64,000 nt of DNA from Rotaria sordida. Lineage: Eukaryota > Rotifera > Eurotatoria > Philodinida > Philodinidae. Positions 22,400 through 36,303 of the stretch are shown here, piece by piece. The stretch lies in assembly GCA_905250125.1 (NCBI GenBank), contig CAJNOL010000483.1, positions 62,001-126,000 on the forward strand, given 5' to 3'. Under the pieces are notes generated by a model. The model was not told the DNA's origin, made no database searches, and saw only the letters and a program-made list of their open reading frames with translations. The position numbers were made by a program, and so were the translations under genes. Position 1 is the first letter of the stretch. Every line of letters begins with the position of its first letter.

Positions 22400-23020
22400 G
22401 GAAATTACAGGAAGGGAACGTTTTAAACTGATCAATCGCTTTTGAGTTCCAACTCTGTGCATAAGATAGACTCCAGTGTCATATGAAAAATCTCAAAACG
22501 ATAAATTTCTTTAGACCCTCTGTCTAAAATTATAGACATTTTACTGATATTTTAGCCTATGGCATAGTATATACCAATAAATCGAATGACTGTAACTTTG
22601 CCTATAGACAGATCTATTTGTGAGTAGAATGTCCCTGTAAATTTCAGTACCAAAGAATATTTTTCTTTCCGAGATGTTTAAGTTCTAAAAATCACTCATA
22701 TTCCACGAAAGATGCTAAAATATTCTGTTTTTTGGGATTTTAACATCTCGGAAAGAAAACATTATTTTGTGATGAAATTTTCAGGGCATTCAACTCACCA
22801 ATAGATCAGTCTGAGGATAAAAATCTTAGATCGAGAATATAATCAATCGATTTATTCATGTGTACCAATACCATTGGCTAAAATTCCAGTAAAATGCGTA
22901 TAACTCTGGACAGAAGATCTTTTGTAGTTTTTCATACCTTACTGGACTCTATCTTATGCAGAGAATCTGAACTCAAAAACAATTGATCAGTTGAAAATGT
23001 TTCCTTGTCAGAAAGACTGG
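22400..23020. repeat. Foldback (palindromic) element of about 0.6 kb
   Basis: Long imperfect inverted repeat. The left arm reads AACTGATCAATCGCTTTTGA ... GCATAAGATAGACTCCAGT; the right arm carries the reverse complement with scattered changes, ending near the TGATCAGTTGAAAATGTTTC block. The centre (about 22670-22760) is itself dyad-symmetric (GAGATGTT ... AACATCTC). No ORF. Probably non-autonomous. Confidence 0.75.
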
Positions 23021-23027
23021 AAGAAGC

Positions 23028-23445
23028 GTTCGTTTCCCATAAGCCTTTGGAGCCTAGTTATTAACATTTTACTGAATTTTCGATCCATTTAAAAAAGATA
23101 GTTACTGGAAAATCAAATAAGAGAAATTTGACTTCAAATTTAACTCATCGACAGTTCTAATGACCTGTCGGATATCCTGAAAGTTTCATCCGAAAAGAAT
23201 ATTTCTTTATCAAGATAGTAAACTCGATTTTTTGTTATATGTCTATGGCAAAACAATTATTTTTTTGGAGATTCAACATCCCGATCAAGATATATTCTTT
23301 TCGAATGAAACTTTCAAGATATTCTATGGATTCCTTAGGCTAGTCTATGAGCAAAATTTCAAGTTGAAATTCTCTTATTTGATTTTTCAGTAAATATCTT
23401 AAAATGGTCATAACTCGACTCCAAACAACTATGGGAATAAACATT
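23028..23445. repeat. Second foldback element, adjacent to the first
   Basis: Inverted repeat with arms at about 23028-23230 and 23280-23445. It shares AAATCAAATAAGAGAA in the left arm and TTCTCTTATTTGATTT in the right, and ATTCTTTTCGAATGAAACTT against AAGTTTCATCCGAAAAGAAT. No ORF. Confidence 0.75.
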
Positions 23446-23778
23446 TTAAAACTTTTTACAGTCATACTGAGATTTCTTTTAGACTGAATATAAACTCGAT
23501 TAGCGGGTGTTATAGTTGGAGTAGTAGAATAGAAGACTAAGAAACTTCTTATACTTTAAAAGACCTCTATGATTAATCTAATATTAAAAAGACAAAGACC
23601 AATAAATACATTTTATTTTATTGCAAAAAAAAAAGAAAAATCTATTACATAAAAATGTTTTATCTATTTATCAGTGATTGATTGTTTATTTATTATCAAA
23701 TATAGATGACTAATTAAAATGATTGAGATTTGATGATTGTCATTGTTTATATCAATGAATAAAACAAAAGACAAATGA

Positions 23779-26752
23779 CTAATTAATATTTTTTGGAGAA
23801 AAAATATGCATCCATAAAAGACTTAATGGTGCACCAAATAAACATATTTGCCAATAAAGTGAACGACCTTGTGGTGTTATTAATAATAAAAATGTTGTTA
23901 GAAGAAAAAATATACAAGAAAATATTGTTTCACTTAAATGTAATGGCGCTTGAATACCTTCTTCATTTAAATCAATATCTAAGGAATATTTATTCTTTCG
24001 ATTTTTATCATAAAAATATTTTAATAATCTAAAAAATAAAAGAAACAAAATTACTTTATTAATTTTTTTTTCTTTTACTTGTCTTTAATAATAAATCTTT
24101 GATATAACCAATTTGATATTTGTTCATTTGTTTTACTTGGAACTGTATCAATTGAAATTCGTTTTATATGAATATGTAATTCTTTCGTTTGACCTTGTAA
24201 AAATTCTAAAATTTTTTTTTTCTTTTCTTTATTAAAAAAAAAGAAAGACTTTTTATCAAAGATTTAAAATTTTACCAGCCATTGATGATGCAGCTAATCG
24301 AATTTGTCGATTTTCATCATAAGTTGGAGAATACATAACAGTTACATCATAAACAGCATCAAAATTATCTTTAAGTGCATTTATAGCAGCTATTGTTGCA
24401 CCTGTTCGAGGATAGAGAACATTATCAAATGGAGGAACACCTTAATATTTAAAAAAAAAAGAAAACAATAATATTACAATTTATATACCAAGAAACTAAT
24501 CAAACACTGTACTTTTTTTTTCCGTTGATCGAATTTCACAAGTTTATAGTATAAATATGTAATTCTGGTAATAGTATCAAACAGAGATGAACATCGCCTT
24601 CTCACAGCAAGTATGGCTTATTGTTTAGTAATCACACCATCGAACAATATTTTGAACAGTAACTGCCCCTTTATCATACCAGTCATTCAGCATTTTATCC
24701 ACATTTCCTCCTTCAGAGGATCAACCTCACCTTCGAAAGGGTGTCGACCCATCGGCACTCCAACTGAATAAAACACTGCAGCCGTTAAACTCTATTACTA
24801 GGAACTTTTAAAAAGAAGAATGTACATCAAGTGCTTAAACTAAAATTAGAGATTTAATTGTTGACAGACTTATTCTTTATGAGATACTATCCATTTTATT
24901 ATCTCATTTTAATATTCATTTGTTAAATTTATAATTTTAAGTAATAATCTATGTTCACAAAAAATCATTTTGAAAGTAAATCAATCTTACGAAGCAACAC
25001 ACAGAATTGATAAATCACTTTTGAGTCGGGACTACGTGCATCATATGTTGATTCTAATGAGCTATTAATACTTTGAAAAGAGTTCGGATTTCTAGCTTAT
25101 TACTGCCGAGTTATTGCATTTTTAATCAGAGTACTATGGTCCCTCTCAGGAACATCAGGAAAACTGGGTTTCGAACTTTGCACAAAGACAAACCTTAGCG
25201 AGAATAGTTTGCTGTGAAATTTTCAATCATTTTTGATTGTTTCTATTCTGAAAAATAAGAACATCGGAATCTGTTGGTGCATGAACGATATAAACAACAT
25301 GCTGTTACCATAGTCATATCTTAGGATAAAAACAACGACGAGATCTGAAATTTTGACAATAAACTATTCTTGCTAAAGCCTGTCTTTATGCAAAATTCGA
25401 AATTCAGTTTTCCTGATATTACTGAGGAGAACCATAATCTTCTGATTAAAAATATAGCTCGGCAGTAATAAGCTATGAGTTTGAATTTTTTTCAGAGTAT
25501 TAATAGCTGATTAGGGTCTACATGATGCACATAGTCTCGATTTACAATCGATTTATGAGTTCTGTGTATTTTCTAGTTAGTAAATTTCAGTGTGATGAAT
25601 ATAGTATTTAAATTCGCCTCTGGTTATATCTTATCTAATTAAATATTCTTTCGTAATACTATGGATATTCAAAAATGAAATACTGTTTTCTACGAAATAT
25701 CATTGCGGTATAAATAAGAGAGAAAAATTGGCGAAAACATGCCTTCACCTACTGTTAGCCGTAGCGACGACTCAATTTTTGCGGAAGATGCGAGCAATTG
25801 CGTCTATTTGCCAAATAAGCTTTCTGAGGACGATGATTTTCTCCACTGTTATCTTGAGACTATTGGCGTCTTTGCCCTGTTTTTTCAGCGCAGTACTCAT
25901 CTATGATACTACAATATATATTTTTTTGTGATATTAACATACAAAAGAAGATTTTAAAATAAATAGACAAAAAATATTTCTTCTAACCTTTTTGTTTTGC
26001 AAATTGTCGTGATCGTTCAATAACATCTTGACTTTTAATTGGATTATATCGAGTACCTTCAGGAAATATAACAAGCCAAACAGGTAAACCATTTGATTTT
26101 ATTTGACCTATGCCTTTTTCAACACGTTCTAAATCTCCTTTATCATTTCGATGAACATAAATACAACCATGCTAAATAAATAATTAACAAGATTTTTTGT
26201 TTATTCAATTTAATTTTTTTTTTGTTTTTACTTGTTGAAAATAAAATCCATATAATGGAATCCATTTTAATTCATTTTTAAGAATATATCGAATATGACC
26301 AAGACTATCTTGACGAACAGCTAACATATTTGCAATTATCCAATCAACTAAACTAGTCTTTTCACTTTTATTAGAATATTATTTAAAGAATATTTCTACC
26401 CGAACTTTGATGATTTGATATGAATAAAACGTTTTCTTTTTTTTTCATTATTTCTTCATAATCTCCATGAAAATAAATCTTAATTATATAAAAATCAAAA
26501 TCAAAAAAACAAAAATAGATCGAAACATACTTTCGTATTAGTCCAATGTTCAAAGAAAAAAAGAACAAATTTTTGATAAAGTGAATATAAATAATCATCA
26601 CAACGACGATAAATATAATGAGGACAAAAAATAAATGTTATTAAACGTGATAAAAACCATACAACAAAAAATGTTGGAGCTGATCCAAATAAACTTATTG
26701 CTGGAATAACAACGCGTATTGAATTAATTGCAACAAGAAAACATGACAACAT
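23779..26752 (-). CDS. AGPAT5: 1-acylglycerol-3-phosphate acyltransferase, AGPAT5 type
   Basis: Seven exons: 26752-26531, 26478-26400, 26347-26232, 26171-25988, 24440-24276, 24205-24079, 24028-23779; 380 residues. Converts lysophosphatidic acid to phosphatidic acid at ER or mitochondrial membranes in this family. Seen: hydrophobic N-terminal segments (GSAPTFFVVWFLSRLITF), block I NHQSSVD (NHxxxxD, completed by the exon 2-3 junction), KNELKWIPLYGFYFQQHG, block III FPEGTRYN, then AVYDVTVMYSP, ELHIHIKRI, SNWLYQRFIIKDK and two C-terminal hydrophobic segments. Layout and length match vertebrate AGPAT5 (about 364). Intron 4 is 1.5 kb and holds a foldback repeat, while the others are about 50-80 bp. 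Confidence 0.93.
24985..25572. repeat. Foldback element inside AGPAT5 intron 4
   Basis: Inverted repeat with arms of roughly 250 bp. The outer parts are CACAGAATTGATAAATCACT against the reverse complement of AATCGATTTATGAGTTCTGT, and the inner parts CTTATTACTGCCGAG against CTCGGCAGTAATAAG. The outer part (TGAT-AAATC-CTTTTGAGT ... GTGCAT) resembles the element at 22400-23020, so the two may be one family. Confidence 0.75.
25739..25906 (+). CDS. Possible 55-codon ORF in AGPAT5 intron, unrecognised
   Basis: ATG to TGA, starting MPSPTVSRSDDS and rich in Asp/Glu/Ser. Its base composition is less AT-rich than the surroundings, which drew attention. No domain recognised and no splice partners found. 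It may be a fragment of a mobile element or chance. Confidence 0.2.
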   Translation: MPSPTVSRSDDSIFAEDASNCVYLPNKLSEDDDFLHCYLETIGVFALFFQRSTHL

Positions 26753-27874
26753 TATTTTTCTTTTTTTTTTATCTAAAATTATTCAATTGAAATATTTAAA
26801 CAATTATTTTTATTTTTATCAATAAAAACTTCATTCATTTTCTATAACTAATACTTCTACCTTATATTTATATTTACAAATAGAAAATTGACGTTAGAAA
26901 CATATATAACATATCGAAATATCTCATTAACAAATAACAATATTAATCAACATAAATTAAACAAAATTCGAACTTAAACTATGCAAATAAAATATAGCAA
27001 AAATTCCTGATTCTTACATTTGCGGATCATTTTTTTTATACTTCGAAATACACATAATATACACTATGTCGAAGGATAAATGTGTCCTACTATTCTTATA
27101 CAAACTTATATGACGTGCGAAATTATAAAATGACCTTTTTTTTGTCGTTCTTTCGAATTAATATACGTCATATGTTTCAACGCATTGTATTCGAATTGAG
27201 GCTCTATATCTAATGGGTCATCAACAATATTCACAAAAATCTGTTGCATAAATAGGTTTTTTAACACAAAAAAAAAAAGAATAAAAAAATTTTTCTTTTT
27301 TTTAATTTTTATTTGAGTTTCTATCGTTATGAATTGTTAATAAGAGTGGCAAATCTACAATTTCGGAAGAGGAAGGAAACACTTTCCCGAAGAGGAGAAA
27401 GTAACTATAGGCAAAAATCATTTTTTTGACGTTCATCTAAAATAGAATAAACTCATTTTTTTTTTGCTAGAAAAAAATTTTCTTGAAAGAGAAAACAACC
27501 GCTCATTCGCTTTAGATCGTCATTGGTTAATAACTTTCTTCGTTTGACTCTATTAGATCAGAAAAACAGTTCTAAATAATTCTACTTGAAGATAATTTAT
27601 TTTATCTACTGATTTTATTTTTGATCTCAATCAGTTAAGAAAATCCTACTGATTTAATTTAAATTGCTCATGAATAATGCAATGAAAATGTCGATATTCA
27701 TATCAACATTAAATTCCTTATAGGTTCAATAGAAAGAATTTTCTATTTTAATTCCAGAGTCTTTCGCTCAATAGATACTTAAAAGTAAATCTTGTATAAA
27801 CTATTTTGAGAAAATGTTATGATAAATCTAATCAATCGACAACGTATTATAGTGAATATGTTAGTTTGTATCTT
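26753..27874. other. Intergenic upstream of AGPAT5, no gene seen
   Basis: AT-rich; no coding segment or repeat that I can support. Confidence 0.5.
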
Positions 27875-28146
27875 CAGAGATGTGACGACCACGGGGTGTA
27901 GGGGAGTGCTCACCCCCTCACTTTTAGAAAATTTTCGTTTTTTCTTAGCAAAAATTGTTCATTTTATTGAAAAGAAAGATCGTGAGATGGAAAAATAAGG
28001 GAACATAAGGATCTGCACCCTCCCCTCACTTTTTAAAATTTCGTAAATGCATTATTTCATGTTCAATATTTTTTTAAAATACATCCTCAACTTTTCAAAA
28101 AATTTCTCTTGCATCCTCCCACTTTTTTCTCTTCGTCACATCCCTG
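27875..28146. mobile_element. MITE-like element with CAGRGATGTGRCGA ends, copy 1
   Basis: 272-bp element whose left end CAGAGATGTGACGA is the near reverse complement of its right end TCGTCACATCCCTG. A second copy lies at 56971-57234 in the same orientation with high identity. It contains C-rich blocks (CACCCCCTCAC, GCACCCTCCCCTCAC). No ORF. Non-autonomous DNA transposon remnant inferred from the terminal inverted repeats. Confidence 0.8.
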
Positions 28147-30840
28147 TGTATTTTATCTATTTTGTTTATACCTATGGTGTAAGATAATTAAAAACAAAAT
28201 ATAACAAATATGAACTGAACATATTTTCTATTCTTTAATTGATATCCTCAATTTTTTTTTATTAATCTTTTTAATATTTGATATTCATTTAAAATATAAA
28301 ATTATTGTTCTGATTGGTTAAAATTAGTTAATCTAATTGAAATAATGTTTATTGATATACATAAACATATTGAAAAGATTCTAAACAGTATTACAAGACA
28401 ATAATTACCTTATTTTTTTTTGTCCATTATTTTTTAATTCAAAAAAGTTTTTCAAATATCATTGTTCGACATAATAATTGGAGTTTTAATGAAAAAATAT
28501 CTTTCATACCAAGTAAATAATCAGCGAATAACTTTGTTGGAAGATTGTTTTTATCTATAATTTAAATAACATGGAGAAAAATAACTTTATCATATCAAAA
28601 TTTTTTCAATAGATAAAAGATTAAATAAAGAATAAACTGTTGTTTTAATTCTTACTTTGAATGATAAGAATCAGATAATGAAAATCATTTCTTAGATAAT
28701 ATTTAAACAAATTAAGTCTTATAATGGTAGACAATTTTCACGTCGAAGGATCTAAATTTAAAAAAAATATTTGCTAAAATTAGTCTAATTTTCTCCTATA
28801 TGCCATGATTGTTTATCTAATGCGATCATTTCTTTATTAGATGACTTGTTATTTCGTTGACATACAAACATCAATCAAACTCTATTGGAGAAAGAACACT
28901 ATTTGATTCGATAGATATAGCCAATTCAATATTTATTAATCATTCTTTATCTTTTTTTTAGTCTTATTATCGAAAATATTTGTCTTTCCGTTCAGAAAAA
29001 CACAGATTATTTTAACTTGAATATTTATCGAAAATAAATCAAGTTATTGTTTGCAATATCCATTCCATATAGAGGTGTCATCTATCGATCAGCAATTATT
29101 ACATTTTCTTAACTTTCCTATATTTTGATAACAAAATTTCTATTTCACAAGTATTTTTCTCATTTCAAATGAAAAACAAAGATTCAAAATAACGATAAAA
29201 TTACCCATAAAAATCATTTATAATCAGAATATAAATACATTAATTATTCGATCATCCCAGTGGATAAAAAAAATGGCAACAGATGAAGTAATTTATATCA
29301 TTTTAATGAAATTTTTTCTACTGATTTTTCGTTATCGAAATAATCGAAATCATGAATCGAAAATGGTGTAAAAATAGGAAAACTAATATAATGATTTTAA
29401 TTTTTGTAAATAATCAAAGTTATGCAATGAAAACGATATCAAACTAATGAAATGATTTTAATGTTTTTGAAATAGCTAAAAACATGAATTTTTTTTCTAT
29501 GAAAATTTCGAAATACAAATATTCAGATAAAATCATAATTCTTTACTGAAAAATCAATTTAAGACGTCAATATGTCGTAGGTTTTTAGATTCATGATTGA
29601 GATCGTAAACTGAGACAAATGAGTGTTTCCATTTTTCAATACTAGTCTACTAAACAATAAAATGAAACTAGCATCAAATCTTCTTCAATGAATTTTTTTC
29701 AATACTTTAAGGGTCAAGAAAGCGATACTCCTGTCTCGAACATCTTATCTACATCCATAGAACCAGTAGTTACTATCCTTACATAATCAAGAAGTATATG
29801 ATCGCTCTTCCGCAAGAGAAAGTCTGAATAAATAAATTCATGTCTTGATAGAAATGTTGTCGATATGTTTTGCAAAACTAAAAATTTAGATCTACTCTAG
29901 ATCAGAATTTGAACTTTCTATCTCTCACAGTCACAGAGATATGAGTAACATAAAATTCATAGAAATTTTTTTTTGAATTATTTTTACATCACTATGGATT
30001 AGCTTGTCATTTTTTTTAAAATATTAACTTGGTACCAATTTTTCAAGACAATAAGAATGTGAAACATTGAACAACAATTTTGATGAATACTATCGAATCA
30101 TTGTTTAACGAGTGCATTGATCCTGGAGTTGGTGATGCAAAGTTTGCTAATATTTAGCTAAATGAGATAGTTTGGAGTTCAATTAAAGGAAATTGAGAGC
30201 AGAAAAAATTTTATCGTTCAAAAAATGAGTCGAGAGCATTTGGAATTTTGTGAATCTGAAACAATTATTACTCACTGTTCCGTACTTGACAAGAAGAACT
30301 CAAGAAACTTTTCTACATCGGTATTCTCATTTTGGCTTTTCTGGAACAAGGACTCGTACGCAACGATGTTTTCGTTCTGGATAAAACAGAATTCGCATCA
30401 ATCCGCCTGAAAATAGAGACTTTCTTTTAGCAAGAAATGCAACAGTTCAGAGGAGTAAAATCTTCACTTCATAGATCATAAATTATATTCAGCACAATAA
30501 TTGAATAAATCTTCATGTTGCTTTCAAGTAAGATTCCAGTAAGACTAAATGATAGTCTTCATTTTTTTTATCAGGACTTTTTTTGCGTTATATATTAAAA
30601 CTTCCAATGTGTTATGTGTTGTAGAGCTTGAAATTCTCTGTCATATAACAAAACAAGAACAATACTTGCATGAATACTTAGTTCGAGAAAAATTCATGAG
30701 CATTTAGTACAACATATTCTAGTGCATATGTTAAAAGATTAAATTGAAATTGCAAAGTAGTGAAATGAATATTTATTTGGATTGAAAAAAAAAACATTGA
30801 ATGACAATCTTGTATAAAGTGTCTCTTTTTATTTCGTCGA
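28147..30840. other. 2.7 kb intergenic, no gene seen
   Basis: AT-rich sequence between the MITE and the 3' end of spermidine synthase. Loosely repeated ATGATTTTAAT-type segments occur at about 29385-29470. The ORFs at 30225-30410 and 30678-30872 are not supported. Confidence 0.5.
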
Positions 30841-32112
<1,272 letters not shown>

Positions 32113-33480
32113 ATATGTTAGAAAAAGATATAAGCACTACTTCACGTCGGTCTCTAGACTAAAAAGAAAAGTTTCAATTAGAAAAAAACCAGTTATTTTT
32201 GTGCATGTCACCTACTTTCTCTATCAACGATTGTGAGTCTTGTCTATGCATTGCTTCCATTTTATAGGCAAACGTGAGCGCCCTCGATGTTTTTTCGCAA
32301 GAACAAAATAAAGAAGAGAGAATACAGTGTTCGTTATTGCGAAAATACATGACTAATTGTATTTTGATCTTATATCGAAAATCATGCAAACGTAATAAAA
32401 GTAAATTCTTGCCTAATTTACCAATATATGCTAGTCATGACTAGTTTTTGCTTTGTCTGTGTGACAAGCAAAACAGAAGAGACAACGAGCGATTCTTTTT
32501 TATCACATGTTTTACTTCCTCCTGAAAACAAATGAGTCACCTATTCACTTTCATAGTATACTCTGCACCAATAACATGAAAAAGCTTTAAGACAGCAAAG
32601 AGTTAGCAGTAAATGTTGTCAAAGTTCGATTGTTTTTATAACGCTCTCCAAATTCTTTGTATTTCTATTCTTCACAAGTGGTGCAGAAAATCAAATTTGT
32701 TTGTTTTCTTAGTTATGAAACGAAAGATACAGATGGTTCAAAGGAAGTTCTTTTAAACGTTGGAAATAAAAAAAAAAGCTTGTTAGCGCAGCTCCTTTGC
32801 AGCTGAAATGTGGGACTGACATATATCCTTAAATCTTAATATTCTAATGCATCATATGTAAACTGAAAAATTCCGTATACACTGTAGTTGTTTTCATTGA
32901 TAATCGATGATAAGAGCGAGACTTTGGTGTTTATGTCTACATTTAAAACAAAAATTTTTTTTTGTTTAAGAACGCCCTATTTTTCTCTTGCATTGTTGCT
33001 ATTCGCTCATTACCTTTCATTTTTTTAATTTTAATTCGTTTTCCATAACTCAACATTCTTATTATTATAATCATTGAATTAATTGGTAAATAAATCTGTT
33101 TTATATATGTCCATGATATCTACGGAAGATCTTATGCACTATTATATATATTAATCAGCTCACAAACAATGATCTGGATTATCTTTCAAGATTCTAACTT
33201 AATCAATTTTTCAAAAAAACTAGAAAGTCTGACGCCTGTTATTCTTAATAGCTAAGGTCTGTAATGGAGACCTGCCTATAATGGAGGGTGTCTGTAATGG
33301 AGAGGGGGAGCCGCAAAAACTTGAACTTAAAACTTACACTCACTATTTTCTTCGAAAATATATGTGAGTTCCACAAAACTCGCATTAGCAGTGATTTAAT
33401 CATATCGTTCATTGGTATCTAGAATTTAAATAAAAGCCAAATGAATTAAAAAGCTTTTCGAAACGAAAAAAGAGAAAATC
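32113..33480. other. Upstream of spermidine synthase, no gene seen
   Basis: Holds three spaced copies of a TATAATGGAG/TGTAATGGAG unit at about 33257-33302 and otherwise plain AT-rich DNA. ORFs here (for example 32174-32389 minus) are not supported. Confidence 0.5.
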
Positions 33481-33482
33481 TA

Positions 33483-33791
33483 GTGATACGCACTAATATG
33501 AGATACAGAAGAGTCTTTTGGAGATTTACACTTCGATTTAAAGCCTGGTACAAACCAATTGACAAACATGCAAAATACAGACATGTGCGATGTCGATGTA
33601 TAAGGAAATATACAAACCATTACCTAGAAAAAGGTGAAAACAAGAGAATAAGATCATATCCTAATCATTTTTTAAGACGAAGAGAAAGAAACATGCTTTA
33701 CAAAAAAAAAAAGATTTTCACCCCCGAAGAAACATATACATTAAAGAAGGATATAAAAAAGAAGAAACCTGTTGAAGAAGTACTGCTATGA
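33483..33791 (+). CDS. Possible 102-codon basic ORF, unrecognised
   Basis: ORF rich in Arg/Lys/Tyr ending in a Lys-rich tail. It directly precedes the terminal-inverted-repeat element at 33853. The skewed composition could reflect AT-rich noncoding DNA read by chance. No motif recognised. Confidence 0.2.
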   Translation: MIRTNMRYRRVFWRFTLRFKAWYKPIDKHAKYRHVRCRCIRKYTNHYLEKGENKRIRSYPNHFLRRRERNMLYKKKKIFTPEETYTLKKDIKKKKPVEEVLL

Positions 33792-33852
33792 TCATTGAAT
33801 CTTTGAATGCGTGATTTTAAACAAGCTATTGCAAAGATTTGTTGCATTGCAC

Positions 33853-35195
33853 CAGGCCCCGCGAAAGTGGGGGGGTGTAGGGGGGTGTACACCCCCCCAA
33901 TAATTAATAATTAATCATTCGTAGCCAACAAAATCGATAAATCTTTTTGAAATTTTTTGCTAGAAAATTCTGAAGGGATGTTTAAATTTTTCGCTTCGCG
34001 AAAACATGACGATGGGAGCGTATTCAACCTAGAAATATCTGTGATTTTTCTGTTTTTAACGCAATTTTACTTCTCTCTTCCTTTTGAAGAGCTTCATTTT
34101 CCAACAATCGTCACTAGCGTGGCCGCCTTCGGCGGCGAAATCTATAAGAGTTATCACAACACTTTTTGCTTTCGAACAACATAAGGGAAAAAGAGTTTTT
34201 CGTGAGTCTGAAAAATGTTTTCGCTTCGCGAAAAATAACAATTGTGTAACGCAGTTAACTTAGACAAACTTCCTATTGTCCGATCCAAAATAAAAGGCAA
34301 GTTACCATTTTTCGAATAACTTTTGATAGGAACGAGATAGAGAGCTGCGGTTTTCACAATTCGAAAGAGGGATGTCTGGGCCATCGATCGGTATAGAACT
34401 CATTACGATGAAAGATGTTTGTTTGATAGGTAGTTTTGGATCAACACTTTTTCTTTTGAGTATTTTCATCAATTTTCACGATAATCTCAACTCAAATTAT
34501 GTCAAAATGTAGCTCAAATCACCCTCTTTTCGCTATAAAATTATCACATATTTCATTATCTCTCAATCGCTTATTCTAAGCGGATTTAAAAAAAACAAAT
34601 GTTAATTTTATAGCGAAAAAAAGGGTGATTTGAGCTACATTTTGACATAATTTGAGTTGAGATTATTCGAAAAATTGATGAAAATACTCAAAGGAAAAGT
34701 GTTGATCCAAAGGTACCCATAAAAAAAAACATCTTTCGTCTTAATGAGTTCTATACCGATCAATGGCTCGGACATCGCTCTTTCGAATGGTGAAAATCGC
34801 AGCTCTCTATCTCGTTCCTATCAAAAGTTATTCGAAAAATGGTAACTTGCCTTTTACTTTGGATCGGATAATACTTTAGTCAACTTTTCCTTTGAAACAG
34901 CTTGATATAGAGCAACTTGTGCCAAAGTGGTCGCCTTCGATAACGACAGTATCGAGGAATTTTCTCATATTGGACTCGAGTTCTCTTCTTAGAAATTTGC
35001 GAGAAAAAATCAAATTTTTTAAGGAGGTTGCAAAAAGTTGTCGCTTCGCGAAAAATTATTACATTTTAGGTCCGCAGAAAAAGATTAACATCAGATCTGA
35101 TGCGAAAAAATATTTTGCTTCCCTCAATCTTGACTGCCTTGAAATCTCGTCCCCCCCCCCCCCCCCTTAATCTTGGGACCCTCGCGCGGGGCCTG
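33853..35195. mobile_element. 1.3-kb element with CAGGCCCCGCG terminal inverted repeats
   Basis: Left end CAGGCCCCGCG followed by a G-run; right end is a C-run followed by the reverse complement CGCGGGGCCTG. Inside are three copies of the TTCGCTTCGCGAAAA or CGCTTCGCGAAAA motif (about 33990, 34210, 35040), a GC-rich hairpin GCCGCCTTCGGCGGC, and a complete foldback element (34249-34890). No transposase. No clear target-site duplication was seen. Probably a non-autonomous DNA element with a nested insertion. Confidence 0.6.
34249..34890. repeat. 0.6-kb palindromic foldback element, GAATAACTTTTGATAG family
   Basis: Nearly the whole element is an inverted repeat: left GGCAAGTTACCATTTTTCGA, right TCGAAAAATGGTAACTTGCC. 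The inner arms include GGGTGATTTGAGCTACATTT and its complement. The centre lies near 34570-34605. This is the best preserved member of the family also seen at 3993-4145. Confidence 0.85.
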
Positions 35196-35425
35196 CCTAT
35201 AAGTGATATTTACCTATTTTACATACCTTATGGTGCCTGTAACTTAACAGACACTTGCTTTCAATCATTATCCGGGATGCAGTTAAATGCAGGAGCACAG
35301 CAGCTCCAATGCTAGCTATGATATTTGTCTAAATCTCGAAAACCGATTTTGTCGCCTGGCTGTCCACTGTGCCCCACACCTATATCTTGTTCTATTGATG
35401 TTTATTCTTTTTTATTATATTATAG

Positions 35426-35751
35426 GAAAACATAATATTTACTTGGTATCGAGATGCCAATGGTCATGTCAAAATAAACTATATGAAAGAAAATATAAAT
35501 CTTGAAACAGTACATTATTATGAAAATGAGATGTTTAAAATCCGTTTGAATGTAAGCGTATTTAATTCACATTCATTTTTAATTCTTTTTATATATAGTT
35601 TAATGGACGAGAATCATACAAATGGGTTACTATACAATATAAAAATTTTTTCAACGAACAACAGTAAATTAATAATTTCTCACTTATTGATAGATGTTCT
35701 TTTTTTTGCAGAACTAATATTCGATATGATACATTAAATGATTTAAACTAA
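35426..35751 (+). CDS. Three-exon 3' gene fragment, unrecognised
   Basis: Exons 35426-35551, 35599-35663 and 35712-35751 join with matching phases into about 77 residues beginning ENIIFTWYRDANGHVK, including MFKIRLNFNGRESYKWVT, and ending TLNDLN before TAA. Good GT-AG introns of 47-48 bp and natural codon use make real coding origin likely. No upstream exon or start codon was found; the DNA upstream belongs to the element ending at 35195. Read as a 5'-truncated gene or a gene whose first exons were displaced. Family not recognised. Confidence 0.5.
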
Positions 35752-35865
35752 AAGATTCGAACGAAATTAAATACTGCTTTACGAGAACTTTAAAATCAAC
35801 AAGAACAGCAACAAGAAAATAAAATAAAATATGTAATAATATAGTAACATGTTTTTATATAAACA

Positions 35866-36070
35866 GGGTGTGGGTGTGTGGGTGTGGGTGCGAGTGGAAC
35901 AAAGGAATCACACCCACACCCACCCACACCCNNNNNNNNNNNNNNNNNNNNNNNNNNNNNNNNNNNNNNNNNNNNNNNNNNNNNNNNNNNNNNNNNNNNN
36001 NNNNNNNNNNNNNNNNNNNNNNNNNNNNNNNCACACCCACACCCACACCCACACCCCACACCCACACCCT
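35866..36070. repeat. Telomere-like G-strand/C-strand dyad spanning an assembly gap
   Basis: GGGTGTGGGTGTGTGGGTGT-type sequence (35866-35897), a 20-bp spacer, then a CACACCC-type C-strand run on both sides of 100 Ns (35932-36031), ending at 36070. The true length is unknown because of the gap. The unit matches TGTGGG, reported for bdelloid telomeres. Confidence 0.8.
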
Positions 36071-36303
36071 TTTATATAATATATTATTTTATTTGATATA
36101 TGAACTTTTCTCATTTCAATTGTTTGTCTCATTCTTGTTCTGTGTTTTCTTTCCTCATTACAACATCTACTAGTCAATGATAATAAAATTATCGAAACGT
36201 CGTAGGACGAAAAATTATATAAAATAAACTTTTTTTTTTTTCATTGCTGCTGTAAAATAATCTCACTATATATAGATTTCATTTTCTATGCCCATGAATC
36301 ATA

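Noticed and set aside
24560..24790. Less AT-rich stretch in AGPAT5 intron 4 as a possible gene piece
   Set aside because: No frame stays open and nothing recognisable; could be repeat DNA but no second copy was found in the window.
35796..36177. Several ORFs made of Gly/Val/Cys or Thr/His/Pro repeats
   Set aside because: Translations of telomere-like repeats across the N gap.
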